A program made the translations under genes and the position numbers. Shown in pieces: positions 51,936-61,337 of a stretch of 64,000 nucleotides of DNA. Location: positions 62,001 through 126,000 of the forward strand of contig JACKHO010000010.1 in assembly GCA_020638955.1 (NCBI GenBank). Direction: 5' to 3'. Under the pieces are notes generated by a model. It made no database searches, was not told the origin of the DNA, and saw only the letters and a program-made list of their open reading frames with translations. The stretch's first letter is position 1. Every line of letters starts with the position of its first letter. The DNA comes from Planctomycetaceae bacterium (GTDB taxonomy: Bacteria; Planctomycetota; Planctomycetia; Planctomycetales; Planctomycetaceae).

Positions 51936-53009
51936 CTACTTCGAAATCGCGGCGACAACCAGGTCGCCCATTTCTTTGGTGCCGAGAGCTTTTTCGCCGG
52001 AGCGGGCCAGGTCGCCGGTACGATGTCCCTGGGCGAGCACGTCGTCGACGGCCTTCTGAATTGCGGCGGCTTCTTCGTTCAGTTTGAGGGAGTACTTCAG
52101 CATCATGGCGGCAGCCAAAATGGTCGCCAGCGGATTGGCAATTCCCTTGCCAGCAATGTCCGGAGCCGATCCGTGGATGGGCTCAAAGAGTCCGGGGCCA
52201 TCACTGCCAATCGAGGCCGAAGGCAGCATGCCCATCGAGCCGGGGAGCATGGACCCTTCATCGGTCAGGATATCGCCGAACAGGTTTTCGGTCACCACGA
52301 CGTCAAACGCTGTGGGACGGGAAATGAGGTGCATGGCCATCGCATCGACGAGCACGACATCATATTCGATATCCGGATACTCTTCTTTCATCAGTCGAGC
52401 GGTAACGCGTCGCCACAGTCGCGAAGCTTCCAGTACGTTGGCCTTGTCGACCATGGTCAGTTTCTTGCGACGTCCACGAGCAGCGTCGGCGGCCACGCGC
52501 ACCACACGCTCGATTTCGTGCGTGCTGTAGGTCATGGTGCTCCAGGCGGTTTCGCTGCCGTCGTCGTGCTTTGTCAGTCCCGACTCGCCGAAGTAGATGC
52601 CGCCCGTCAATTCGCGCACGAACATAATGTCCGTACCTGCCACGATTTCGCGACGGAGCGGTGAGGAATCGACTAGGAAGTCGAAGGTCTGAATAGGACG
52701 CAGGTTGGCGAACAGGCCCAACTCCTTGCGAATTCGCAACAGCCCTGCTTCGGGACGTGTTTTGGCGTTGGGATCATCCCATTTCGGACCACCAACGGCC
52801 CCGAGCAGAATGGCGTCGGCACTGCGGCAAGCCGTCAGCGTTTGTTCCGGGAGAGGATCACCAAAGTCGTCGATGGCGTTTCCGCCAATAGGGCACGACT
52901 CGAATTCAAACGTCCGGCCAAACACCTCGCCCACGCGTTCCAGCACGCGTTGTGCCACGGCAGTAACCTCAGGACCAATTCCATCTCCGGGGAGCAGTAC
53001 AATTTTCAC
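51936..53009 (-). CDS. leuB: 3-isopropylmalate dehydrogenase
   Basis: Third step of leucine synthesis: oxidative decarboxylation of 3-isopropylmalate with NAD+. KIVLLPGDGIGPEVT start, LLRIRKELGLFANLRP (substrate-binding arginines), ELTGGIYFG, MAMHLISRPTAFDVVVTEN and LFEPIHGSAPDIAGKGIANP. 357 residues. GTG 53009 (MKIVLLPG) is chosen: AGGTG lies 6-7 bp upstream, while the GTG at 53018 has none. A direct repeat of TTTTCACRGCAAAYAC lies just upstream at the start. No other leu genes adjacent. Confidence 0.93.
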   Translation of the reverse strand: MKIVLLPGDGIGPEVTAVAQRVLERVGEVFGRTFEFESCPIGGNAIDDFGDPLPEQTLTACRSADAILLGAVGGPKWDDPNAKTRPEAGLLRIRKELGLFANLRPIQTFDFLVDSSPLRREIVAGTDIMFVRELTGGIYFGESGLTKHDDGSETAWSTMTYSTHEIERVVRVAADAARGRRKKLTMVDKANVLEASRLWRRVTARLMKEEYPDIEYDVVLVDAMAMHLISRPTAFDVVVTENLFGDILTDEGSMLPGSMGMLPSASIGSDGPGLFEPIHGSAPDIAGKGIANPLATILAAAMMLKYSLKLNEEAAAIQKAVDDVLAQGHRTGDLARSGEKALGTKEMGDLVVAAISK

Positions 53010-53219
53010 AGCAAACACCTGATTTTCACGGCAAATACAACATCAAAACAGGGGCAAACTGTAATGGGGAAGCCGCCCGCTGGCAAAGCATCGGCTTTGA
53101 ACTGAATCCCCAATGTGCATATTGAGTTGCGTTCCGCTAACCTTGCGTTGCGTCCTGAATCGCAATCTCGCTGTTTGGTTCCGAGGATTCGCCGCAGCTT
53201 CAAATCGGGAGGGAATCTG

Positions 53220-55469
53220 ATGACTCTCAGAAAGCAATTTGCCCTCGCGGTAATTTATTCGTTGTTGATTTTCTCCGTCAGCAGTCAAGAAGTTTCTGCA
53301 CAGTTCCCAGAGCAGACTCCTTCACCCTATGCACCGCTCGAATTATGGCTTCAGCAGTGGGGCGTTTCAGACCTGCTGGACTTCGACTCTCAAACCGGGC
53401 ATGTCCTGGGGCGATATCCCGACAGTGTCATTCTCTGGGATGTGAAAACCGGTTTGGCGTTACGGCAGTACCATCTCGCCGAGCCCGGGCCACTGCAGGT
53501 GATTGATGCGAAGTTGCTGGGGCACAATCGCTTACTGATTGGCGGACAGCACTCGATGGTGGTGCTGGATCGCCGGACTGGGAAGACGCTGCAGGAATAC
53601 GAGTGGCCTGACGTCCACTTGCATGCCCTGGCGTTGAATCCCGAGCAGTCCCGCGTTGCCACGGCGACTTCCGATGCAAGAATTCGGGTCTGGGGCTTAG
53701 AGTCGGCGGAGCTAAAAACATTAATCAAAGTAGAGCATCCTCAAAACAGTCTGGCCTTCTCGCCGGACAGTCGACAATTGATTTCGGGTGACTATTCCAA
53801 CATCGTTCGGCTCTGGGATGCAGGCACCGGCCAGCAGTTGGGACAAGTAAAGCCACCGACTGAGGGGCGATTGTTACGGTTCAGTGACGACGGACAGAAA
53901 TTCCTGACGGCAGGTCAGGGCGAGTTCTGGTACACGCCGCGTGTTACCGTTTGGGACGCAGAATCACTTACCAATCTGCAAACAATTCCAAGAGTCGTTA
54001 AGGAAGTCTGGTTTGCAGGGGACGAGGTCCACCTTTTGACATTCGATGGCGAAATCGAACTCTGGCCAGCCGATCGTCACGAGGAACCAGCTCCGCCAGA
54101 AGAATGGAACAAGGGAGGCAATGGTCCAGCAAGACCGAGCGACGTCACATCCAACCATTGGGTGTTTCGTGGCAGTGACGAACCGGGGCAATGGGAAGTC
54201 ATTGGGCCGCAGTCGACTCAGCCTGACCAGTTCATGCCGGTCGACTCAACATGGTCCAACCCCGATGACCATTTCCCGCTGGCGATTTCGCCGGACGGTC
54301 ACTGGCTCCTGACGGGCGGAGCGTCTCACGGAAATCGACCGAATCGCAGTGCGATTTGGAATTTGCATGAGGGCCGCGTGCAGACAGAATTCGAGAATGC
54401 AATGCTCGGCGCGTTTCATCCCGCAGGCAGGGAACTCGTTGTTGTGCGAAACGCTTCCCTGGAAGTAATGGACACGGCCACGGGAAAGACAACTCGACCA
54501 CTGGAATACGACCGCAACAAGCTTGGACGGGTCACGACAATTCAATTCATCAAAGACGGACGTCAATTTCTGACGGCTCACGGTGACTGGTACGACGGTG
54601 ATGAAGGTGGCATTCTCCTCTGGGATTACGCCACGGGTAAACCAATCCGCGAATACGACACGAATCGCAAAGCCGTGCTCGTGGCCCACTATCTCGAAAG
54701 CCACAACGGGCACATTATTGCGGCCTGTTCTCCAGGAGATGATGGCAGTGCCGGTGTCGATCAACTAACGGTCTTTGACGCGGCAACTGGGAAACAATTG
54801 CAGAATCGAAACTTTGCACTCAACGGTCTGGGAGTGGGGCCGGTTTCTTTGACAGATTCATTGCTTTCCGTCAGCGTTGCAACCTGGGACTACAACTCGC
54901 AGCCACGGATGGTGCGGAGGTCGCTCGTTTCCACATTCGACCTCAAGCCACAGGTTGAATTGCCAAAAGACAGTCGTCCCGAGACGTTCAGCTATGATGG
55001 CCAAGTTGTCTTCGGCCTCGACGAGCATCGACAGCTATCCCTGTTTGATGCAAAGAACGCGGATCAACTGCACTCTTTTGGATGTCCATTCCGGCCCATC
55101 CGAAACATCATGCCGCATCCCGGAGGGCAGTTGCTCTGCGGGGCCTTGGATGATCCTTGGAATTTCCACGGCCTTGGCACAAACGCGGTCGGCTTTCAGG
55201 ATTTGTTGACAGGCGAACTTGTCGCCCAACTGTTCCTGTTCCAAGATCCGGACAGTTGGCTCATCATTACACATGACGGTGCGATCAATGGCAGCAAAGC
55301 AGGATTAAAACACGTCACCTGGCGCCGCCCCGGCACGCTTGATGTCATCCGAGATGAGCAACGCACCCGCGCCGCGGTAAACCTCGAACACGTCGCCGCC
55401 GTTCTCTCACGAACTCTTCCCGCAAACGCAACTCTCCGCGAGCGTTTGACGAACCTGAAATCGCAGTGA
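53220..55469 (+). CDS. Secreted WD40-like beta-propeller protein
   Basis: 749 residues with a signal peptide (FALAVIYSLLIFSVSSQEVS then AQ). WD-type blades run along the body: DSVILWDVKTG, DARIRVWGLES, SNIVRLWDAGTGQQLGQV, PRVTVWDAESL, DEGGILLWDYATGK and DQLTVFDAATGK. Scaffold or ligand-binding role outside the cytosol is likely; no catalytic motif is seen. Start ATG 53220 has GGGAGG 7-12 bp upstream. Confidence 0.85.
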   Translation: MTLRKQFALAVIYSLLIFSVSSQEVSAQFPEQTPSPYAPLELWLQQWGVSDLLDFDSQTGHVLGRYPDSVILWDVKTGLALRQYHLAEPGPLQVIDAKLLGHNRLLIGGQHSMVVLDRRTGKTLQEYEWPDVHLHALALNPEQSRVATATSDARIRVWGLESAELKTLIKVEHPQNSLAFSPDSRQLISGDYSNIVRLWDAGTGQQLGQVKPPTEGRLLRFSDDGQKFLTAGQGEFWYTPRVTVWDAESLTNLQTIPRVVKEVWFAGDEVHLLTFDGEIELWPADRHEEPAPPEEWNKGGNGPARPSDVTSNHWVFRGSDEPGQWEVIGPQSTQPDQFMPVDSTWSNPDDHFPLAISPDGHWLLTGGASHGNRPNRSAIWNLHEGRVQTEFENAMLGAFHPAGRELVVVRNASLEVMDTATGKTTRPLEYDRNKLGRVTTIQFIKDGRQFLTAHGDWYDGDEGGILLWDYATGKPIREYDTNRKAVLVAHYLESHNGHIIAACSPGDDGSAGVDQLTVFDAATGKQLQNRNFALNGLGVGPVSLTDSLLSVSVATWDYNSQPRMVRRSLVSTFDLKPQVELPKDSRPETFSYDGQVVFGLDEHRQLSLFDAKNADQLHSFGCPFRPIRNIMPHPGGQLLCGALDDPWNFHGLGTNAVGFQDLLTGELVAQLFLFQDPDSWLIITHDGAINGSKAGLKHVTWRRPGTLDVIRDEQRTRAAVNLEHVAAVLSRTLPANATLRERLTNLKSQ

Positions 55470-55557
55470 GGTGTGCTGGGATAGCCGAAGGGCAGCGGGT
55501 GGTTGTGGTCAATCAGTCGCCAGGTGCCAATGGAAGCCTTCATGGTCGGACCAGTCT

Positions 55558-55587
55558 TGTGTGCCACTGGCTGCTTGCCAGCCAGTG
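55558..55587. repeat. Left 30 bp inverted repeat flanking the RAYT gene
   Basis: Begins TGTGTGCCACTGG and is the exact reverse complement of 56220-56249. The inner part folds into a 9 bp hairpin (CACTGGCTG / CAGCCAGTG). It lies 27 bp beyond the stop of the transposase-like gene. Confidence 0.93.
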
Positions 55588-55613
55588 ATTCGGCCTGACT
55601 ACATTACCGAGTC

Positions 55614-56195
55614 TCAGCCTGTGAAGAAGTCCCATGGCAACCCGTGAATTGTCGGCAGGTCCGGGTCGACATTCTGCTTGTCCCACTCATACCAGCGGTA
55701 GCTGGACCACTTCCAGTCTCTGGCCTGGTCAACCAGTTTGCGTGCGACGGGGTTATTGTGGATGTAGTCGATAGCAGCCAGCACGGCGGTCTGGGTGTGC
55801 AGGTTTCGGTCGTAGCCCGGGCCTTCCTGCCAGAAACGAAAGCTGGTTTTTCCCGGACGTTCTCTCACCATCAACTTTGGAAGCAATGTGCTGTTCTGCT
55901 CAATGAGTAGTTGTTTGATCCGAAACGAAAACGGACGTTTGATGGCCGAGAGCAGCCCACTGACATCGGGGTTGGTCGTGGTGGGGTGAACAAGCAAATG
56001 CACATGTTCCGGCATGATGACAAAGGCCACGAGACGAAACTCGTGCCGCTCGATCGCAGCATCGATGGCCTGACAAAACATCTTTCTCCATAAGTCAATC
56101 GTCAGCAACGGTCGACGCTGGTAGCACGAAAACGTCAGCTCGTGTAAATCACCCGGTTCATGGAAATGTTTGACTTGTTTTCGATGCCCATTCAT
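55614..56195 (-). CDS. REP-associated tyrosine transposase (RAYT, Y1-type)
   Basis: 193 residues of the TnpA_REP class, single-strand HUH nucleases that process REP sequences. HUH pair in IMPEHVHLLVHPT, preceded by HELTFSCYQRRPLL (a usual RAYT opening). The likely catalytic Tyr is in AAIDYIHNNPVARKLV, with the RAYT signature DWKWSSYRWYEW near the end. ATG 56195 is used; a longer frame upstream would run through the flanking repeat. The gene is single copy between perfect 30 bp inverted repeats, the expected arrangement for RAYT domestication with REPs. Confidence 0.9.
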   Translation of the reverse strand: MNGHRKQVKHFHEPGDLHELTFSCYQRRPLLTIDLWRKMFCQAIDAAIERHEFRLVAFVIMPEHVHLLVHPTTTNPDVSGLLSAIKRPFSFRIKQLLIEQNSTLLPKLMVRERPGKTSFRFWQEGPGYDRNLHTQTAVLAAIDYIHNNPVARKLVDQARDWKWSSYRWYEWDKQNVDPDLPTIHGLPWDFFTG

Positions 56196-56219
56196 AACAG
56201 GGCTTGTACCACGGTCTTG

Positions 56220-56256
56220 CACTGGCTGGCAAGCAGCCAGTGGCACACATTCCTGT
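56220..56256. repeat. Right inverted repeat flanking the RAYT gene, with family C tail
   Basis: 56220-56249 is the exact inverse of 55558-55587. The next bases extend it so that, on the minus strand, it reads ACAGGAATG then TGTGCCAC, almost the same as the family C core (CACAGACAGGAATGTCTGTG then CCACC) found elsewhere in the window. Confidence 0.9.
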
Positions 56257-56347
56257 AACTCGAAAAGCCCTTGGGCCATTGTTGCAGCCGGAATCCCGGT
56301 CGCGGTATGGTAGTGGCATCAATTCAACCTCCATTCAGGATTCTGTT

Positions 56348-57250
56348 ATGAGTTCATCTCGCTCCGGTCTTTCGCGTCGCGACTTGTTGCAAACTTCTAT
56401 GCTCGGACTGGGGGCCGGTGTGCTGGCTTCGGCGGCGCTGGCGAAGGACTCTGTGGAAGGTCCCATCGCGACGAAGGGTCGCATCAAACAGTCGCTGGTG
56501 AACTGGTGTTACAACAAGCACTGGACTGACCTGGACGAATTCTGTCAGGTCGCCGTGAAACTCGGCTGCAAGAGTATCGAACTCATTGATCCTGACCACT
56601 GGCCGACCTTGAAAAAGCATGGGCTGACCTGTGCCATCGCGGGGAGTCACGGATTCCCTAAGGGGTTCAACAACCGCGACGAGTGGGATGAGTGCCTGGA
56701 AGTTCTCCGTAAACGGATTGAGCAGTGTGCTGAGTTCGGCGTGAAGAGCGTTATTACGTTTACCGGCATGGCCAACGGAATTTCAAAGGAAGAAGGAGCG
56801 AAAAACTGCGTGGAGGGCTTGAAGAAAATCGTGGGCCATGCGGAGAAGCATGACGTCACCATTTGTCTCGAAATGCTCAACACGCGGGACGACTCGCATC
56901 CCATGAAAGGACATCCCGGCTATCAGGGAGACCACTGCGATTACTGCATCGACATTCTCAAGGAAGTCGGTTCCAGCCACCTGAAACTGCTGTTCGACAT
57001 TTACCATGTGCAAATCATGGACGGTGATGTCATCCGCCGCATTCATCAGCACAAGGAATACCTGGGCCATATTCACACAGCAGGCAACCCCGGCCGCGCG
57101 GAACTCGATGACGTGCAGGAAATTAACTACCCAGCCGTCATGAAGGCCCTGCTCGACGTCGGCTACGAGGGATACGTCGGACAGGAATTCATTCCCACAC
57201 GCGATCCCTGGGCAGGTCTCGCCGAAGCAGTTGCCAAGTGCGACGTGTAA
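56348..57250 (+). CDS. Tat-exported xylose isomerase-like TIM-barrel protein
   Basis: 300 residues. Twin-arginine signal SRRDLLQTSMLGLGAG, then a TIM-barrel of the sugar phosphate isomerase/epimerase (hydroxypyruvate isomerase-like) family: LGCKSIELIDPDHW, VTICLEMLNTRDDSH, LKLLFDIYHVQIMDGD, YLGHIHTAGNPGRAELD and GYEGYVGQEFIP supply the usual metal-binding Glu, Asp, His and Glu. The exact substrate is unknown. ATG 56348. The upstream frame extension runs through the RAYT repeat and is not used. Confidence 0.88.
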   Translation: MSSSRSGLSRRDLLQTSMLGLGAGVLASAALAKDSVEGPIATKGRIKQSLVNWCYNKHWTDLDEFCQVAVKLGCKSIELIDPDHWPTLKKHGLTCAIAGSHGFPKGFNNRDEWDECLEVLRKRIEQCAEFGVKSVITFTGMANGISKEEGAKNCVEGLKKIVGHAEKHDVTICLEMLNTRDDSHPMKGHPGYQGDHCDYCIDILKEVGSSHLKLLFDIYHVQIMDGDVIRRIHQHKEYLGHIHTAGNPGRAELDDVQEINYPAVMKALLDVGYEGYVGQEFIPTRDPWAGLAEAVAKCDV

Positions 57251-57264
57251 TGATGTGATGGCAA

Positions 57265-57311
57265 ATCTCAACCATCTCAACCGTGGCGCAGCCACACTCA
57301 ACCATCTCAAC
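57265..57311. repeat. Palindromic repeat family D, copy 3
   Basis: CAACCATCTCAACC-type ends around GTGGCGCAGCCAC, the reverse orientation of copies 1 and 2. It lies 14 bp after the stop of the TIM-barrel gene and before the O-antigen ligase. Confidence 0.85.
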
Positions 57312-57386
57312 CCCTCGGCAGCGGTGTGATTCCCCACGGGCATCAAGTCGTCAAACTGCTCCGGCCTGAATTGATTTCGATTCCGC

Positions 57387-59615
57387 GTGTCACGCCCCGC
57401 TCAACAGTCGCCGCCATCTGCTCAGGGCATTCCCTGGTTGATGGTGGCTGCCCTCATGCTGATTGCCGGGCGGTTTTATCTCCCGGCAGAGGCGAGTGAG
57501 CAGGGACTCACGCTGCCATTTGCGGCTCTCGGATTCCTGCTGCTGGCCTTTCATTGCTGGTGGTCGTGGCGGAATGAGGAACCCGTCAAGTTCTCGCGTC
57601 CTTCGCTGGCAACGATTGGACTCATCCTGCTCATTGCCGGGCATGTCCTTTCCGGACTCGATGTGCTGGCTACGGGAGGAAATCGCCGCAATGCACTCAA
57701 CCTGCTGTGGGAATGGCTTTCCGTCGGTGCGATCGCGGTTCTGCTGAAGAATTACTTACGTCAGCACGGGGCGACGCTACGGCAGTTGTTTAGGTATGGG
57801 CTGTTGGCGAGCATCGTCACGTTGTCGACTTATGGCGTTTGGCAATGCACGGTGTGGTATCCCAAACTCAGGGCGGAGGCGAATCAGCTTTTTGAACTCG
57901 ATTCAAGACGCATCGAACTCTCCCCAACTGAACGCAAAGAGCTTGCAGCACTCGAAAAAAGTATTCCGGGTTACACGGACAAGGACCAGACGGGCAAACT
58001 GCTGTTTCTCGCGAGACTACGCGGGACGGAACCAATTGGGAAATTCGCACTCGCCAACACGTTCGCGGGTCTCCTGATTGTTGGCCTCCTCATTCTGGGA
58101 AGTGCTGCGTGGCAGCAGCGAAGCAACCGTGCCTCGCTGGTGCAGATTCTCATCCCACTGCTCGTGGTCGCCGCCTGTTTCTGTTTTTCGGACAGCCGGA
58201 CAGCTCAGGTGGGTTTGTTGTTTGGGGCAGTGATACTCGCTGCACTGTTCGTGAAACAACGTCATGCTTCCACAAATGACGCCTTTCCCCCACGGTCATT
58301 CTGGTCGAGGCACGCGCTTTCGGTTGCGGCTGCCATTCTGTTTCTCCTGTTGCTGGCCGGCGTGGTTGTCGCTGCAACTCGGCCCGATTTACTTACGGGG
58401 CCGCTGCTCAGTTTGAAATATCGTGGCGAATACTGGCGGGCGACGTTGAACATGATGTCCGACCATCCCATCCGTGGAGTTGGCCTCGGTAATTTCCGTC
58501 CACGCTACCTGCATTACAAACTGGTCGGTTCCAGCGAGGAAATTCTTGACCCTCACAACCTGGTCCTCGATGTGTGGGCCAATGGCGGACTGCTGGCATT
58601 GGTGGGCCTGGGAATCATGCTCTGGCAAGGATTCCGCAGCTTCTCGGTATCACTTCCGGACGACCGTCAACAATCGGAACACTTGTCTCTCCCGGCTCGC
58701 ATGGGACTGGCCGTGTTGCCGATGGGACTGGTGCTGTTCATTCAAATGTTTCTGGAAGGCACGCCCGACAGCAGTCTGTTCTGGCTCTTCATTCCGGCAG
58801 CGTTGTTCGCCGTGCTGGTTCCGTCCTCAACATTGGAAACACGGTCCCTGGGATTGGTGGCGGCCTGGCTCGCACTCACGGTTCATCTTTGCGGCGCGGG
58901 TGGCATGGGGATGCCTGCGGTGACGCAATTATGGATTGGCTTGTGGTTCCTTTTGCCCACAACGCCAACATCAACTGCTGCGGTCGAATCTGCCCCAGCA
59001 CGGCAAGACGTATTCTGGCTGGGCGGTGCAGTGGGATCAGCAATTCTTGTACTGGGTTGTTTATGGACAGGAGTCATCCCTGCGACGACGACTCGCAATT
59101 TGCTCGATGCGGCCTCGGTCCTGCAGAACGCTGGCCAAATGCGGCAGGCGGAGTCGCTTCTTGAAAGTGCCGTCGACGCCGATGCACTCTCCCCGGACAC
59201 CTGGCAGGCACTCTCGCTGCATAACATGGGCGCCTGGAAGCAAAGCCCGGCGTATCGTGAAGAAGAATTCCAGCGGGCAATTGAAGCTCAGGAAGAAGCC
59301 ATTGAACGCGATCCCTTCGCCAGTAAGCGGTACAAAGTGCTCGGCGAATGGTGGGCGATGAAATTCAAACGGTCACAAAAGCCAGAGGACGCTCAGGCCG
59401 CCATTGCCGCCTACGAACAGGCAGCCAAACTGTATCCCAACTTCGCCCCCATCCACGCGGAACTCGCTGATGTCCTCGCCCGTAGCGGACAGAATGCCAA
59501 AGACGCCGCAATGCGAGCCATCGAACTCGACGACGCGAACAAGGCAGCGAGCCATTTTGACAAAGTTCTGCCAGATGCCCAGCGCGAACGGCTGGAGCAA
59601 ATCCTGAGCGAATAA
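57387..59615 (+). CDS. O-antigen ligase-like (Wzy_C) membrane protein with TPRs
   Basis: 742 residues with about ten membrane helices. The Wzy_C/O-antigen ligase signatures are HPIRGVGLGNFRPRY and LDPHNLVLDVWANGG, the latter with the conserved His in the periplasmic loop. It joins or polymerises surface glycans. The C-terminal third is TPR (ASVLQNAGQMRQAESLL, IAAYEQAAKLYPNFAPIHA), as in many planctomycete and cyanobacterial versions. Start GTG 57387 without strong ribosome binding site. Confidence 0.85.
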   Translation: MSRPAQQSPPSAQGIPWLMVAALMLIAGRFYLPAEASEQGLTLPFAALGFLLLAFHCWWSWRNEEPVKFSRPSLATIGLILLIAGHVLSGLDVLATGGNRRNALNLLWEWLSVGAIAVLLKNYLRQHGATLRQLFRYGLLASIVTLSTYGVWQCTVWYPKLRAEANQLFELDSRRIELSPTERKELAALEKSIPGYTDKDQTGKLLFLARLRGTEPIGKFALANTFAGLLIVGLLILGSAAWQQRSNRASLVQILIPLLVVAACFCFSDSRTAQVGLLFGAVILAALFVKQRHASTNDAFPPRSFWSRHALSVAAAILFLLLLAGVVVAATRPDLLTGPLLSLKYRGEYWRATLNMMSDHPIRGVGLGNFRPRYLHYKLVGSSEEILDPHNLVLDVWANGGLLALVGLGIMLWQGFRSFSVSLPDDRQQSEHLSLPARMGLAVLPMGLVLFIQMFLEGTPDSSLFWLFIPAALFAVLVPSSTLETRSLGLVAAWLALTVHLCGAGGMGMPAVTQLWIGLWFLLPTTPTSTAAVESAPARQDVFWLGGAVGSAILVLGCLWTGVIPATTTRNLLDAASVLQNAGQMRQAESLLESAVDADALSPDTWQALSLHNMGAWKQSPAYREEEFQRAIEAQEEAIERDPFASKRYKVLGEWWAMKFKRSQKPEDAQAAIAAYEQAAKLYPNFAPIHAELADVLARSGQNAKDAAMRAIELDDANKAASHFDKVLPDAQRERLEQILSE

Positions 59616-59696
59616 TGCAGCGGAGTTGACGTCCTTCCCCCCGCCCGCGACGATGCAATGAATCGTCGTGCCCCTGCAATCTGGAGAGATACGCTC

Positions 59697-61257
59697 ATGC
59701 GCTGGACCTGTTTCTGCATTCCCCTGCTCGCTGTAGCGCTGGCAACAGCGCCGACTCACGCGGAAGTCAAAGTCGGTTCGATTTTCTCCGATCACATGGT
59801 CCTGCAGCGGGACAAGCCTGTGCGGGTCTGGGGGACGGCCAACGCTGAGGAAGAAGTCACCGTTGAGGTTGCAGGAAAGCGGGCCTCGGCAACGGCAAAT
59901 GCAGATGGAAACTGGAAACTGGAACTGCCCGCTCTCGCAGCAGGTGGACCACATACGTTGACCATCAGTGGTTCCAACAAAATCGAAATCAGCGACGTGC
60001 TGGTCGGTGAGGTCTGGCTCTGTTCCGGGCAGTCCAACATGGCCATGACAGTCAACCGTGCCCGTGATTTCGAAGCCGAACAAGAAGCCGCAACTGACGG
60101 ACAAATCCGGCAGTTCAAGGTGGGCGGCAACTTCTCACCGACGCCGCAACAGGACTGCTCCGGCAGTTGGGTCGCCTGCTCACCAGACACAGTGGGAGGA
60201 TTCTCGGCGACGGCATACTTCTTTGCCCGTGAACTGAAGAAGCAGGTGGACGTCCCAATTGGCATTATTAACTCGTCAGTGGGAGGCACTCCCATTGATG
60301 CCTGGGTTTCCGAGTCGGCACAACGTACATCGAGTCACTTGAAGCCACTCATTGAACAAATTGACACGGCCCGTAAGGAGTTCGATGCCGATGCCGCTCG
60401 TGCCCGGTTTGAAAAGCAGCAGGAAGCCTGGAAAGAAAAGGTGAAAGAGGCTCGGGCCGCGGGTGAAAAGCCGCCAGCCGCCCCACGCGATCCCGTCGCA
60501 CTCTTTGAACGCAAGAACACCATTGGTTCCCTCTACAACGGCATGATCGCTCCGGTCATTCATTACACCATTCGTGGTGGACTGTGGTATCAGGGAGAGG
60601 CGAATTCCACCCCGGGCAAGGCAGAGTATTACCAGTATCAGCTTCCGCTGCTGGTCGCGTCTTGGCGTGCGGAAAACGGTTCCGGCGACTTTCCGTTTGC
60701 CTGGGTGCAACTCCCGAACTTCCAGGGAACCGGCCGCAACTGGCCGGTCGTGCGTGAAGGGATGATGGACACCCTCTACCTGCCGCACACCGGCATGGCG
60801 ATTACCATTGATGTGGGAGAAACAAAAGATATCCACCCCAAGGACAAGCAGTCGGTCGGGGACCCGACTGGCCCAATGGGCGGTCGCCACGGTTTACTCT
60901 GATGGCTCAACGGACCTCGTCCCAATGGGGCCCGTCTATGAAAGCCACGAAATTGATGGTGACAAAATCGTTGTCACCATGTCCTACAGCGGTCCCGGCG
61001 GACTCAGTTACGAACCGGTTGAACCATCACTCGCGACAGCGGCCATTGCTGATGCCGACGGCAAATGGCACGCGGCGGAAATCGTGGAGTGTGATGACGA
61101 CACCATTACATTCCGCGCAAAGGACGTGAAATCACCCACGGCATTGCGCTATCTGTGGGCCAATGATCCGACCCCCAGCATTCGCAACAGCGCAGGACTG
61201 CCAGCCTCACCGTTCCGGACTGATGAATTGGACGACACCACGCCGTTCGACCAATAG
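59697..61257 (+). pseudogene. Sialate O-acetylesterase, broken by a +1 frameshift
   Basis: Signal peptide at ATG 59697 (RWTCFCIPLLAVALATAPTH), then the SASA-family motifs GEVWLCSGQSNMAM (catalytic Ser), PIGIINSSVGGTPIDAW and GGLWYQGEANS. The frame fails at KDKQSVGDPTGP near 60863-60865 and the stop comes at 60902. The rest (WAVATVYSDGSTDLVPMGP and ALRYLWANDP) continues in the +1 frame to 61257. Dropping one C in GACCCGA restores GDRLAQWAVA. No slippery heptamer is present, so this is a real indel or a sequencing/assembly error. Full length would be about 519 residues. Confidence 0.88.
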
Positions 61258-61301
61258 CGTGCTTGATCTCGAAGGGAATGTCGTTCGTATCGCAAGCAAA
61301 T

Positions 61302-61326
61302 CACAGACAGGAATGTCTGTGCCACC
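61302..61326. repeat. Palindromic repeat family C, copy 4
   Basis: Perfect 8 bp stem CACAGACA / TGTCTGTG with GGAA loop, followed by CCACC. It ends 12 bp before the murD start codon, within the likely leader. Confidence 0.88.
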
Positions 61327-61337
61327 AGCCCAACCGC

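Noticed and set aside
51014..51958. 314-codon open frame on the minus strand
   Set aside because: Antisense to the TadG/vWA gene and without a recognisable domain.
53016..53042. Leader peptide or attenuator before leuB
   Set aside because: Only a short direct repeat is present; no Leu-rich mini-frame or terminator/antiterminator pair can be drawn.
59373..60104. 243-codon open frame on the minus strand
   Set aside because: Antisense to the end of the O-antigen ligase/TPR gene and the start of the esterase gene.
60861..60902. Programmed ribosomal frameshift in the esterase gene
   Set aside because: No slippery heptamer or clear downstream structure is present, and SASA-family esterases are not known to use one. 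A simple indel is more likely.
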